Of a DNA stretch of 64,000 nt, positions 33,166 to 41,527 are shown in pieces. Positions within the stretch are counted from its first letter, which is position 1. Every line of letters begins with the position of its first letter. The position numbers and the translations under genes are program-made. Below the pieces are notes generated by a model. It had not been told where the DNA came from and did no database searches. It saw nothing but the letters and a program-made list of their open reading frames with translations. Source of the DNA: Cupriavidus basilensis (GTDB taxonomy: Bacteria > Pseudomonadota > Gammaproteobacteria > Burkholderiales > Burkholderiaceae); assembly GCF_000876015.1 (NCBI RefSeq), contig NZ_BBQM01000016.1, forward strand, positions 310,001-374,000, in the 5' to 3' direction.

Positions 33166-35930
33166 GCGTTGGCTCCCGCTTTGCGCTTCTTACCCTTGGC
33201 CGGTGCAGCCGAAGCGGTCATCTTGGTATAGAGGTCAAACAGCTTTTCCAGCCGCTCGGTATCGTTCTTGAAGCGCCGACCGATGTAGATGCGCTCCAGT
33301 ACTTCGTCGTTGCGATCATGGGCGGCGCGCAGGTCAGCGGGCATGTTCTCGGGGTCGTATAGGTCAGCGATGGTCGCCGGAAAGTGATGCTCCCGCGCCA
33401 GCAAGATATCCTCGGCACAGCGCGTGAGGTCAGCCTTGTTCTTGTCCGTCAGCTGCGGTATGGGGAAGGTGTTCCAGCCGAGCGAGTTTGAGTATCGGTA
33501 GTCTTCCTTGATCTTGCCGCAAACCGTTGCGATCCACACCAAGTGAAGCCGCGACGAATAGATGGCTACGTCAGGCATCGTGAAGCCGTACATTGCAATG
33601 GCGCTGTCGCCAATCACGGTGTCATCGTTGACAAGCACCGATGGAAGATAAGGTCGGCTCTCAGAACTGTGTCGAGGGATCAACAATGCCCGACCTTCCT
33701 GATGACGCCGCTCGCCGAATGCGTGAGGTATGGATGCAAGGGCGTTGGTTTCCGGGCGGTCACTGCCTTTTCGATGTGCGCGAACATCTTGAACACGTTT
33801 TGCTATCTCTGGATTGGCGCACGCGCTGGACACGTCCGCATCCGCGATCCAAAGACAATACCGCGTCTCACCTTGAATACTGTCGTGAGAACCAAGGAAC
33901 TTTCGGCAAAAGGCGGCAGCAGCCGGACGCGCTCGAACGAGTTCTCGGTACTCGTCCGCATCCAACAGCAAGCCTCCACCATCATTGGGCATTGATCCAT
34001 TGGTCATGGAACTCAGAGAGGAAAGCAGGCTCCGTGACGGGGAGACTACCGTGGCGTGGTCAGGTACGAGATAGGGGCCGATGTACGCTGCCTGTTGGAC
34101 GGCGTTCTCGGTGAAGACCAATTTCGGCGTAGCCGATCTCCTCCCCAACCCAACGATAGAGACGGTGACAGCGGCCTTCTTGGATGCAAGGTTGCTCCAC
34201 GGGAAGGATGGCCTTGCAAACCTGATCTCTAGGTCGGTCGAAAGGATTGCAGGCCACAAGAGAGAAACCTGTCGCCCTTGATTCAGGCTGTTGGTTGTCA
34301 CGAAAGCTGACGTAGCCTCTGACCTAATGATGTAGTCGTGTGCGAGGATGAACCAGCCAGAAACGTAGTCCGCCGACTTGGTGGACTTGATGCGACCAGC
34401 GAAGGCAGCAGCAAGGTCGGCTTTCTGGCTTGGTGTCTGGTCTTGGCTCCCCTTGTATGGCGGATTGCCGCAGATGTAGGTCTCGCCTCCCTCGTTCACG
34501 AAGTCGATCTCGGCTTGGTCAAGTGGCGTCTGAAAGAGGTCGTCGGTCTGCACCTTCACGCCCGTCCCTGTCGGCGGGCAAATCGCCAGCCAGTCGAGTC
34601 GCAGCGCGTTGCCGCAGGTGATCCAGTTTTCGTTGCGCAGAGGCAGGAACTCGGCCAAGGCCAGCTTCTGCCCTCGGTACAGCACGTCGCACTGGTACTC
34701 GGCGATAACCAGTGCAAGACGGGCGATCTCCGCCGGGAAGTCGCGCAGCTCGATCCCGCGAAAGTTGGTGAGCGGGATTTCCGATGCGCGATCCGGTTCA
34801 CCGCGCCGCCGGTTGATCTCGGCCTCGATGGCACGCATTTCCTTGTAGGCAATAACTAGGAAATTGCCCGAACCGCAGGCCGGGTCGAAGACCCTGATCT
34901 TCGCCATGCGCTTGCGCAGGTTCAGCAACATGCGAGGGTTGTCGCCCGCCTCTTCCAGCTTGGAGCGTAAGTCATCGAGGAACAGTGGATTCAGCACCTT
35001 CAGGATGTTGGGGACGCTGGTGTAGTGCATGCCCAACTCGCCGCGCTCCTCATCCTCGGCGACGGCCTGGATCATCGACCCGAAGATGTCAGGGTTGATC
35101 TTGGTCCAGTCCAATCCGCCGACATGCAGCAAATAGGACCGGGCGATCTTGCTGAATCGCGGCACCTCGTCGCCACCAGAGAACAACTGCCCGTTGACGT
35201 ATGGGAAGTCTTCGGCCCATCGGGGAATCTTGGCGGCGGCCCGGTCCTCGCGCTTGGTGTTCATGGTGCGGAACAGCGTGGCGATGACGTCGTGCGTGTT
35301 GGACGAGTCTTTGGCGCTCATCTGAGCGATGGTTTCGGTGAAACGGCCCCTGCCAACGAAGATGTCGGTGTCCTCGGCGAAGAAGCAGAAGATCAGCCGC
35401 GCCATGAGCTTGTTCATGTCGTGCCGACGCTCCGCCGTGCCCCATTCCGGGTTGTCCTTCAGCAGTTCGACATACAGACGGTTCAGGCGGCTGGTGGCCC
35501 GGATGTCGAAGGCGTTCTCACTGATCTGGCGGACAGTGCTGATGCCCGCCAGCGGCAGGAAGAAGCCGAAATGGTCGGGAAAGTCCTTGAAGGCACAGGC
35601 GACGGTCTCGCCGCTGGTCAGGTCTTCGGCCTCGAAGTCCGCCCCGTCCGTGGCGAGGATGAACTTCGCCTTGGCCTTGGCCGTAGCCGGGCTGGCCTTG
35701 AGAGCGGCCAGCGTCTGCGTCACCCCCCCGGCGTCGCAGGTCAGAATGTGGATGTTGCTGGTCTGGAGAACACCACCGAGGTCGGACTTGTTCGACGCCC
35801 CCGCGCGCAGGCGCTTGATGGTCGTCGCCTTGTTGCCAAAGGCTTCGAGGAAGGCGTAGGGGAACTCTGCGGGGTCAAAGGGCTGCTCCGCAAGGTCTGT
35901 GATGGCCTGTTCGATTTCTACGGCGTTCAT
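33162..35930 (-). CDS. MmeI-like class I SAM-dependent DNA methyltransferase
   Basis: This 922-residue protein has the adenine-methyltransferase motifs DPACGSGNFL at 349-358 (motif I) and GNPPY at 488-492 (motif IV), after a helical domain ending in RGELGMHYTS. The layout is that of MmeI-type enzymes with a C-terminal target-recognition domain, so it probably methylates adenine at a specific site. I see no clear D-ExK nuclease motif in the first 150 residues, so cleavage may be done by the GIY-YIG protein. It is the first large gene of a coupled operon; an HTH gene lies 58 bases upstream. Confidence 0.88.
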   Translation of the reverse strand: MNAVEIEQAITDLAEQPFDPAEFPYAFLEAFGNKATTIKRLRAGASNKSDLGGVLQTSNIHILTCDAGGVTQTLAALKASPATAKAKAKFILATDGADFEAEDLTSGETVACAFKDFPDHFGFFLPLAGISTVRQISENAFDIRATSRLNRLYVELLKDNPEWGTAERRHDMNKLMARLIFCFFAEDTDIFVGRGRFTETIAQMSAKDSSNTHDVIATLFRTMNTKREDRAAAKIPRWAEDFPYVNGQLFSGGDEVPRFSKIARSYLLHVGGLDWTKINPDIFGSMIQAVAEDEERGELGMHYTSVPNILKVLNPLFLDDLRSKLEEAGDNPRMLLNLRKRMAKIRVFDPACGSGNFLVIAYKEMRAIEAEINRRRGEPDRASEIPLTNFRGIELRDFPAEIARLALVIAEYQCDVLYRGQKLALAEFLPLRNENWITCGNALRLDWLAICPPTGTGVKVQTDDLFQTPLDQAEIDFVNEGGETYICGNPPYKGSQDQTPSQKADLAAAFAGRIKSTKSADYVSGWFILAHDYIIRSEATSAFVTTNSLNQGRQVSLLWPAILSTDLEIRFARPSFPWSNLASKKAAVTVSIVGLGRRSATPKLVFTENAVQQAAYIGPYLVPDHATVVSPSRSLLSSLSSMTNGSMPNDGGGLLLDADEYRELVRARPAAAAFCRKFLGSHDSIQGETRYCLWIADADVSSACANPEIAKRVQDVRAHRKGSDRPETNALASIPHAFGERRHQEGRALLIPRHSSESRPYLPSVLVNDDTVIGDSAIAMYGFTMPDVAIYSSRLHLVWIATVCGKIKEDYRYSNSLGWNTFPIPQLTDKNKADLTRCAEDILLAREHHFPATIADLYDPENMPADLRAAHDRNDEVLERIYIGRRFKNDTERLEKLFDLYTKMTASAAPAKGKKRKAGANA

Positions 35931-35988
35931 GGGCGTGCAGCCCCCTCTCGGGGCGAGGCCGCCTGGTTGCTATCGTCTTTCGGGGCGC

Positions 35989-36189
35989 TCATGTCTTGTC
36001 CTGCGTCTTCTCGGCTATCTGCGCGGCAATCCAGCGATCCAATTCGCTGCGACGAAACCGCCAGGTGCCGCCCAGCTTGAATCCCGGTATCCCCCCCTGC
36101 TGGGCCAGCCGGTAAACGGTCTTCTTCCCTGCCTTGAGGTAGGCCGCCACTTCGTCCAGCGTGAGAATTTCGCTATCAGGTTGGTTCAT
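35989..36189 (-). CDS. Excisionase-type HTH DNA-binding protein
   Basis: This 66-residue protein is a single MerR-like helix-turn-helix of the excisionase (HTH_17) family: LTLDEVAAYLKAGKKTVYRL followed by GFKLGGTWRFRRSELDRW. Such small proteins act as excisionases or as operon regulators. It lies just upstream of the methyltransferase on the same strand and is most likely the regulator of the restriction-like operon. A role as directionality factor for the island integrase is also possible but that gene is 16 kb away. Confidence 0.85.
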   Translation of the reverse strand: MNQPDSEILTLDEVAAYLKAGKKTVYRLAQQGGIPGFKLGGTWRFRRSELDRWIAAQIAEKTQDKT

Positions 36190-36496
36190 GTCAGGCGGCT
36201 CGCTTGGTGTCGCGCGGCGAAGTCTTCCAAAGTTTGGCCAAGTTTACCATCCGATCTACCCAAATGAACCCCGAATCTCATGGGCAGGAGACAATAGATT
36301 CGGCCGGCACCGCGCGTTGCGGCAGGCTCGCGTCACCGGTGCGACGGCAAAGCCATGTGCTTTAGCCATCAGGGTGCAGATGGTTGACGCCAAGAAGGTG
36401 GTCAGCGTCTTTCACTCCAGGGAAAAGCAGGCCGCGTAGTAGCCTGCGACCTCTTCTGGATGGGACAGGTTGAGCAACGTCAGCGTAAGGTGTGCG
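36190..36496. other. Intergenic region between the restriction-like operon and the antitoxin-like gene
   Basis: About 300 bases with no gene that I can support. The part next to 36189 should contain the promoter of the HTH-methyltransferase operon; TTTGGCCAAGTTTACCA (36229-36245) is AT-richer than its surroundings. No toxin gene is visible before the antitoxin-like ORF at 36497. Confidence 0.4.
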
Positions 36497-36835
36497 ATGG
36501 GCAAAGAGAAAACAGAGAAGGTGGACATGGAACACTGGCTGCATGAGCGAATCGGTCCGGCCTACGATGCGTTGAAGGCCGACCCAGGCCGCGCCGTTAC
36601 TGCTGACCAGGTGCGCGCCCGGCTGGCTGACGTCGCTCAAGCTATCGAACTGGCCCGCCGCGCCGATGCGGGCCTGGAGCCCCTTACACCCTTTGACCCG
36701 GCCGAGGAATTGACCACCGCTGAAGCCGTGGCCACATTTCTGGCCGACGCCGAGGCTACGGGCGACTCGGCCTATATCGAGCGCGCACATCAAGTCGCGG
36801 CACGTGCGCGAATCAGGCACAACATCGCGTCATGA
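36497..36835 (+). CDS. Antitoxin-like protein combining two antitoxin motifs, no toxin nearby
   Basis: From the ATG at 36497 (AAGG upstream) the product has 112 residues. The first half, ERIGPAYDALKADPGRAVTA, resembles the C-terminal tail of ParD-like antitoxins. The second half, LTPFDPAEELTTAEAVATFL, resembles the start of HI1420-type antidote proteins that pair with RelE-like toxins. The helix-turn-helix that an HI1420-type protein should carry is missing, as it ends at ARIRHNIAS. It looks like an in-frame joint of two antitoxin pieces. No RelE or ParE gene lies next to it. Confidence 0.5.
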   Translation: MGKEKTEKVDMEHWLHERIGPAYDALKADPGRAVTADQVRARLADVAQAIELARRADAGLEPLTPFDPAEELTTAEAVATFLADAEATGDSAYIERAHQVAARARIRHNIAS

Positions 36836-36877
36836 ACGACGCGGGCCAGCATCGCCATTCCTAGCGGTGCTGCAGGT

Positions 36878-36994
36878 GGATCTCATCGCCAGAAGCAACG
36901 ATGCGAGATCCACATCGCCGGAAGAGTGAAGCGGCCGTCATCGCCCGATCTGGCGATGCTCGAGCGCCGGCACACATCGCCACTTCCGACGATG
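36878..36994. repeat. Cluster of 20-bp iteron-like repeats, left copy
   Basis: Three 20-base units of the form CATCG-N10-CGATG lie at 36884-36903, 36939-36958 and 36975-36994. The third, CATCGCCACTTCCGACGATG, is the exact reverse complement of the unit at 48150-48169. The first is enclosed in a larger imperfect palindrome, GGATCTC (36878) to GAGATCC (36911), which is also present at 48144-48177. The cluster therefore has a sister 11 kb away on the other side of the transfer genes and transposon. It may be a replicon or partition site. Confidence 0.7.
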
Positions 36995-37010
36995 GAGGCC
37001 CGGAAGCGAC

Positions 37011-37033
37011 AAGGGCGGCCATTGGCCGCCCTT
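37011..37033 (-). terminator. Stem-loop after the 76-residue gene
   Basis: AAGGGCGGCC (37011-37020) pairs perfectly with GGCCGCCCTT (37024-37033) around a three-base loop. It lies 20 bases after the stop codon of the minus-strand gene ending at 37053. There is no clear T run, so termination strength is uncertain. Confidence 0.5.
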
Positions 37034-37052
37034 GCTGTTCCTGGCGCGTGCC

Positions 37053-37283
37053 TTACGCGGTGGGAAGCGACTGGCGCACGGCATCCAGCGCCTCACGGAA
37101 GTCGGTCGGTGTCGCGCGACCCGTCTCGGCTTGGTAGAACACGACCATGAAGGCATTGGCGACCGCCTCGGCCAGCGGCCCGAGCTGCCGGGCTGCGTCC
37201 TGATCGATCCAGTCCAAGGCCGCGAGTTGCGCGGCCGCATGGTGAACTGCCTGGGTTGCGTTGGTAGGATTCAGAGTTGCCAT
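37053..37283 (-). CDS. Small hypothetical protein after trbL
   Basis: The 76-residue product (MATLNPTNATQAVHHAAAQL, ending VRQSLPTA) is helical, with no signal peptide. A good ribosome binding site, GGAGAGG, precedes the ATG at 37283. It follows trbL on the same strand after 66 bases, in which GTCGGCCGGC and its complement (37318-37342) form a hairpin that may limit read-through. In IncP-1 plasmids trbM follows trbL; this is not trbM. I do not recognise the protein. Confidence 0.6.
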   Translation of the reverse strand: MATLNPTNATQAVHHAAAQLAALDWIDQDAARQLGPLAEAVANAFMVVFYQAETGRATPTDFREALDAVRQSLPTA

Positions 37284-37349
37284 GATTCACCTCTCCATCA
37301 GGTGGGTTAGTGGAAGTGTCGGCCGGCCCCACGCCGGCCGACGCGCCTT

Positions 37350-38999
37350 TCATGCTGGCGTCGAGCGATTCACGAAAGCAGCGACTTCATCATCTGGATC
37401 GGCAGCCTGATTGCCGGCCTGCTCGCCGGCCAAGCTGTTGCCATCGAAAGCCAGAGGCTCGGCTGCCGCGCCAGCCCGGATCGCCGTTGCCACCTGTCCG
37501 CCGATCGTTTGGCCCATGCGCTCCTGGAAGCCCTCTGCGAGCTGCACGGCCTTGCCCTTGAGCACAGCACCTGCGCCTTTCGCCAGCTCGCCGGCGGTGC
37601 CCGCTGTCAATGCTGCGGCACGAGTCAAACCACTAGGGCCGGTGCTGCCTGGCGCGGCCTGATGGCTGCCCTGCTGCCCTTGTCCTGCCCCGCCGGCAGC
37701 GGACTTGGGTTCGCTTTTGGCCGCCTTGTCGGCACCGTTGCCACTACTGGCCGTCGAGCTGCCGCCCTTGTCGCCGGCGCTGGCCTTGTCGTCACCCTTC
37801 GCGCTGGCCGAGCTGCTGCCGAGTGACGTGCTATTGCCACCCGACGACGAACCGCCAAAGCCTGCCGCCTGCGCGAACGGTGATGCCCCTGCGCCGGCCG
37901 AATCCTGACCGCTCGATGTATTCGCGCCGCCCATGCTCGCCATCATGTCCACGCCTGCGCCGGCATCGCTCGTCGCGTTGCCCTGGGCCTTCTCAAAAGC
38001 GGCCTTAACGGCCGAAGCCCCGCCGGCGAGGTTGGCCGCGCCACTCATCACGGCAGCACCGGCCATGCTTGCAGCACCGGCCGCAACACTGGCCGCGCCC
38101 ATCGCAGCACCTACAGCAGCGCCCGCGCCGAAGTTGCCGATGCCGCCGGCGTTTCCAATGCCCGTGCCAGAAATGATGCCGGCGATCAGTGGCGGCACAC
38201 GATTGACCAGCATCAGCAACGCCACGCAGAAAACCAGCATCACGCCCAGCTCTTCAAAGTTCAGCGTGCCGGTGTTCATCCTGGCGTAGAAGCTGGAAAG
38301 CAGGTCGTTCCCGATGCCGACCAGGAGCACCATCGTCATGATCTGCACGGCCACGCCCAGCACCGTCTTGTAGTAGTTGATCGCCATGTCGGAAGTCCAA
38401 CGAGAGCCACCGAAGCCGAGGAAGAAGATGCCGGCGTACATCAGCAACCACCCTGACACGAGCAGCAGAAGCATGTTCACGGCGACAACTGCCAGCAGGA
38501 TCAGGATGCCGACGCTCAAGGCCACACCAATGAAGCTATCCACGGGCGACCAGATCGACGAGTTCGTGAATGCCTGCTTCAAGATCATGAAACCGATATC
38601 CACGATGCCCGAGGGTGTCACCGACGCCACCCCGGATGCCTGCTCACCGATCCGGGCCAGTGACTGGATGATCGAGTTGGCGAAGGCCGGGCCGTTGCGC
38701 AGTAGCCAGAGGAAGAAGCCGAAGAACAGAATGAAGCGGATGAACTCGGCGAAGAACTCGCCAATGTCAGCCTTGCGCATCGCCATGAAGCCGAACGTCC
38801 AGACGAGCGAGATCGTGCCCAGCGTCCAGAACAAGAACGTCGCGGCGTTCATCACCACTGTCTGCCAGGCCGTGGCCCGCGTGGCGAACTCCGTCACCAC
38901 TTGGTCAAGCATCCCCTGGTTGGTGAGCTGAGCCGACGCAGCGGTGGAGTAAAGCGCGAGAGTGACGCCGATCAGCGCCGCCTTGTGCAGTGCTTTCAT
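37350..38999 (-). CDS. trbL: P-type conjugative transfer protein TrbL
   Basis: This 549-residue protein begins with a signal-like segment (KALHKAALIGVTLALYSTA) and has several hydrophobic membrane segments in the first 300 residues (for example FIRFILFFGFFLWLL and VAVNMLLLLVSGWLL). It ends in a long Gly/Ser/Ala-rich tail. This is TrbL (VirB6-like), the inner-membrane channel of P-type type IV secretion. I chose the ATG at 38999, with AGGAGGTG upstream and a 4-base overlap with trbK. The rest of the mating-pair gene set (trbA-trbI) is absent, so no working transfer channel can be made from this island. Confidence 0.9.
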   Translation of the reverse strand: MKALHKAALIGVTLALYSTAASAQLTNQGMLDQVVTEFATRATAWQTVVMNAATFLFWTLGTISLVWTFGFMAMRKADIGEFFAEFIRFILFFGFFLWLLRNGPAFANSIIQSLARIGEQASGVASVTPSGIVDIGFMILKQAFTNSSIWSPVDSFIGVALSVGILILLAVVAVNMLLLLVSGWLLMYAGIFFLGFGGSRWTSDMAINYYKTVLGVAVQIMTMVLLVGIGNDLLSSFYARMNTGTLNFEELGVMLVFCVALLMLVNRVPPLIAGIISGTGIGNAGGIGNFGAGAAVGAAMGAASVAAGAASMAGAAVMSGAANLAGGASAVKAAFEKAQGNATSDAGAGVDMMASMGGANTSSGQDSAGAGASPFAQAAGFGGSSSGGNSTSLGSSSASAKGDDKASAGDKGGSSTASSGNGADKAAKSEPKSAAGGAGQGQQGSHQAAPGSTGPSGLTRAAALTAGTAGELAKGAGAVLKGKAVQLAEGFQERMGQTIGGQVATAIRAGAAAEPLAFDGNSLAGEQAGNQAADPDDEVAAFVNRSTPA

Positions 39000-39271
39000 G
39001 GTTTCACCTCCTGCCCCTTCGAGCCTTTCGGATCGGCCAGCTCCAGCCAGTTCATCGGCCGCTCGGTCGGGGCGATGCCGCCGCCGGCCGGCGACCGGCG
39101 CGAGCACAACCCGGCGAAGGTTTCGCGCGTAGCCCTATCCTCGATCTTCTTGATCGCCTCGATCTGGCAATTGGTGTCATTGACCTCGGGCATGGGCGGA
39201 ATGGCCGGCTTGTTGTCGCAGCCGGCCAGCATCGCCGCCGCGAGGCCGGCAAGCAGCATCGTCTTTTTCAT
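38996..39271 (-). CDS. trbK: TrbK-like entry-exclusion lipoprotein
   Basis: The 91-residue product has a signal peptide ending in the lipobox LAGC (Cys18), after MKKTMLLAGLAAAM. It lies exactly between trbJ and trbL, as trbK does in IncP-1 plasmids, and overlaps trbL by 4 bases. TrbK-type lipoproteins block entry of related plasmids from other cells. If expressed, it could exclude IncP-like plasmids from this host even though the rest of the transfer system is lost. Confidence 0.78.
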   Translation of the reverse strand: MKKTMLLAGLAAAMLAGCDNKPAIPPMPEVNDTNCQIEAIKKIEDRATRETFAGLCSRRSPAGGGIAPTERPMNWLELADPKGSKGQEVKP

Positions 39272-39286
39272 GGTGCTGGGCCTCCG

Positions 39287-40072
39287 TCAGCGGGTCAGTT
39301 CGAGCCAGTTTTTCGGGGTGGCCGTGCGCTCGATCCTCGATTCCCTGGAAGTTGCCCCGGCCGCCGCCTGCTGGGCTTCCTTGTCGGCGTCGGCCTGCAT
39401 CTTGGTCGCCACCGCGTTCTGCTGCGCGATCAACAGGCCGCGAATCTGCAAGAGCTGGTTGGCCTGCTGGCTGGCGAGCTGGTTGGCGTAGCCGATTGCC
39501 TGCATCTGCCCGGTTGCACCCTGCGCCGAGGACTGGAGCCGCTGCAACGTCGCGGCGTCGGCGGTCAGGTTGTCTTGCTGCTTGTCGAGGCCCTTGAACA
39601 AGGCATCGTTGGCCTTCTTCTGCGACTCGCTGGCGAGCTGCTGCACGTTCTTCATGGCCGTCCACTCAGCGGCCGAGCAGCCGGTGGCCGAGAAGCACGG
39701 CGACCCCTTGTAGTAGTTCACGTCCTGGAACTTGCCGATGTAGCTGTCCAGGCTGCCGAGCTGGTTCTTGTAGTAGTTCAGCGTGTTGGTGGCGTTCATC
39801 AACCCGTTGATGGTCGATTGCGCCTGATCCCAGATATACGCGGCCGGGGCCATCGTGTTCTGGAGCTGGTTCTGATACTGCTGGAGCTGGGTGCCGTACT
39901 GCTCAATTTGCTTGAGCGTTTGAGCCACCGACTCGATGGCCGTCATGATGTTTTGCGACAGGTTGGTGCCGTCGATGACGGGAATACCAGCCTGCACAGG
40001 CGTGATGACGATGCTGCCGGCCAGGGCGGCGGCGAGCGCGGTTTTAGCCGCTAAAAAACGAACGTGCTTCAT
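39287..40072 (-). CDS. trbJ: P-type conjugative transfer protein TrbJ
   Basis: The 261-residue protein has a signal peptide (MKHVRFLAAKTALAAALAGS and cleavage near VQAG) and a long helical, Gln-rich body with a coiled-coil character (AQTLKQIEQYGTQLQQYQNQ). This is TrbJ (VirB5-like), the minor pilus component of the IncP Tra2 region. GGAG precedes the ATG at 40072. A KorB-type operator lies inside its signal-peptide coding region. The upstream genes trbB-trbI are missing; instead a toxin-antitoxin pair begins 170 bases away. Confidence 0.9.
   Translation of the reverse strand: MKHVRFLAAKTALAAALAGSIVITPVQAGIPVIDGTNLSQNIMTAIESVAQTLKQIEQYGTQLQQYQNQLQNTMAPAAYIWDQAQSTINGLMNATNTLNYYKNQLGSLDSYIGKFQDVNYYKGSPCFSATGCSAAEWTAMKNVQQLASESQKKANDALFKGLDKQQDNLTADAATLQRLQSSAQGATGQMQAIGYANQLASQQANQLLQIRGLLIAQQNAVATKMQADADKEAQQAAAGATSRESRIERTATPKNWLELTR
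40043..40055. promoter_or_regulatory. KorB-type operator in trbJ
   Basis: TTTAGCCGCTAAA at 40043-40055 is a perfect 13-base palindrome of the form TTTAGCSGCTAAA, the known binding site of the IncP-1 regulator and partition protein KorB. It lies within codons 6-10 of trbJ (Phe-Leu-Ala-Ala-Lys). No korB gene is present in the window. Confidence 0.85.
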
Positions 40073-40242
40073 GAGCGTAATCTCCATTCGATGAAAGAAA
40101 GGCAATGCCCTGACCAAGCTCGCGCTTGCCCATGGCAAGGTTTCATCGAAGAGCTACGCCACTAGCTGATCGGTATCGCCCTGGGCACTGAGGCCCGGAC
40201 TTCTGTGATTCTGTTCTTGGCCCTTACGGGGTGTCGCTGGCC

Positions 40243-40662
40243 CTACACGCCCTCCCAAGGATTGATGACAGTCACACCGGCCGCTTCATAGGGCGATGTG
40301 TCGCGTGATGCCACGATAAAGCCCCGCGATGCGGCAACGGCCGCGATGTAGCCGTCTGGCGTCGGGAAGCCACGCCCGCCGTTCTTGGCCGTCACGGCCA
40401 GGTCGGCGTAGTGGCGCGCTGCATCCGTGTCGAACGGCAGCACCCGATCTTTGAACAGCTCCAGCAGTTCGTTCAGGGCGCGGTCGAGCATGTTCTTGCG
40501 CTTGCCTGCTGGCAGCGCCCGGATGCCAAACAGCAACTCGGCCAGCGTGACGCTCGACAGATACAAGGTTTCCGCCGCCTGGTCGTTCAGCCAGGCCCTT
40601 ACGCCCGCGTCTGGCTCTGGCTTCATCGCCTCAGAAACGACGTTGGTATCCAGGACGATCAT
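40243..40662 (-). CDS. PIN-domain toxin (VapC/FitB-like, plasmid StbB type)
   Basis: This 139-residue PIN-domain protein has IVLDTNVVSEAMKPEPDAGV with the first aspartate, a TLAELLFGIR block with the conserved glutamate, and PTPDGYIAAVAASRGFIVAS with the third acid, followed by RDTSPYEAAGV. These form the metal-binding ribonuclease site. It starts directly after the stop codon of the antitoxin gene. FitB and plasmid StbB toxins have the same form. It likely keeps the island or the former plasmid in the cell by addiction. Confidence 0.9.
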   Translation of the reverse strand: MIVLDTNVVSEAMKPEPDAGVRAWLNDQAAETLYLSSVTLAELLFGIRALPAGKRKNMLDRALNELLELFKDRVLPFDTDAARHYADLAVTAKNGGRGFPTPDGYIAAVAASRGFIVASRDTSPYEAAGVTVINPWEGV

Positions 40663-40917
40663 TCAGTCAAAGCTCAACGGTTTGGCCGGCGTCTTGTCGC
40701 GCACGCTCTCGAACACAGCGAAATCTTCATTGGTCAGCCCGATCTTGCGACCGATGGCGGCCAAGGCTTCGCCCACGCGCACGCGCTTCTCTGGCTTGAC
40801 CACAGCCGCCAGAATCTCGCGCACCTCCGCTTCCGTGCTGCGGCCGTGCTGAGCCGCCCGCACGCGCAAAGCGCGATGCACGTCATCAGGCACGTTCCTT
40901 ACAGTCAAGATTGCCAT
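40663..40917 (-). CDS. FitA/StbC-like ribbon-helix-helix antitoxin
   Basis: The 84-residue product starts AILTVRNVPDDVHRALRVRA and continues HGRSTEAEVREIL, a ribbon-helix-helix of the FitA type. The C-terminal LTNEDFAVFESVRDKTPA is the part expected to wrap the PIN toxin. It precedes the toxin gene with no gap. The mer transposon starts 71 bases upstream of its ATG, so its native promoter region is mostly intact but close to the insertion. Confidence 0.88.
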   Translation of the reverse strand: MAILTVRNVPDDVHRALRVRAAQHGRSTEAEVREILAAVVKPEKRVRVGEALAAIGRKIGLTNEDFAVFESVRDKTPAKPLSFD

Positions 40918-40988
40918 AATTCAAAACCTCTCATTTGCTGTCCATGACTGCAATCATAGATAAATGCAGTCACCTGCGCAAGCATCAA

Positions 40989-41026
40989 GGGGTCGTCTCA
41001 GAAAACGGAAAATAAAGCACGCTAAG
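40989..41026 (+). repeat. Left terminal inverted repeat of the mer transposon
   Basis: This is the 38-base end next to merR. It differs from the right end only in the early bases (GGGGTCGTCTC here, GGGGTCGCCTC there). The merR stop codon lies inside it at 41022-41024. Confidence 0.95.
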
Positions 41027-41456
41027 GCATAGCCGAACCTGCCAAGCTTGCTCCACCCTGTAGTGACGCGATCAGCGGGCAGGAAACGTTCCCCCTTCGC
41101 GCATGGCAGGCGCACACCAACTCAGACAGCACGGCCTCCATGCGCGCCAGGTCAGCCATTTTCTCGCGCACGTCCTTGAGCTTGTGCTCGGCCAGACTGC
41201 TGGCTTCCTCGCAATGGGTGCCATCCTCCAGCCGCAGCAGCTCGGCGATCTCATCCAGGCTGAAGCCCAGCCGCTGGGCTGATTTCACGAAGCGCACCCG
41301 CGTTACATCCGCCTCGCCATAGCGGCGGATGCTGCCATAGGGCTTGTCAGGCTCCAGCAACAAGCCCTTGCGCTGATAGAAACGGATGGTCTCCACATTG
41401 ACCCCGGCCGCCTTGGCGAAAACGCCAATGGTCAGGTTCTCCAAATTGTTTTCCAT
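41022..41456 (-). CDS. merR: Mercury-responsive regulator MerR
   Basis: The 144-residue protein has the classic MerR layout: winged helix ([20 protein letters not shown]), dimer helix, and the three mercury ligands Cys82 (GTHCEE), Cys117 and Cys126. It binds the operator between the -35 and -10 boxes of the mer promoter, represses without mercury, and untwists the DNA to activate when Hg(II) binds. I chose the ATG at 41456; this gives exactly the length of Tn501 MerR. It is divergent from merTPADE. Confidence 0.97.
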
Positions 41457-41461
41457 ATCGC

Positions 41462-41492
41462 TTGACTCCGTACATGAGTACGGAAGTAAGGT
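41462..41492 (+). promoter_or_regulatory. mer operator-promoter
   Basis: TTGACT (41462-41467) and TAAGGT (41487-41492) are separated by 19 bases, the over-long spacer typical of MerR-controlled promoters. The dyad CCGTACATGAGTACGG at 41468-41483 between them is the MerR operator. This arrangement matches the known Tn501/Tn21 mer promoter. Confidence 0.95.
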
Positions 41493-41527
41493 TACGCTAT
41501 CCAATTTCAATTCGAAAGGACAAGCGC

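Noticed and set aside
28812..36189. DISARM, BREX or type I restriction system
   Set aside because: No drmA, drmB, pglZ, brxL, hsdS or hsdR-like gene. The helicase, methyltransferase and GIY-YIG set does not fit any of the three.
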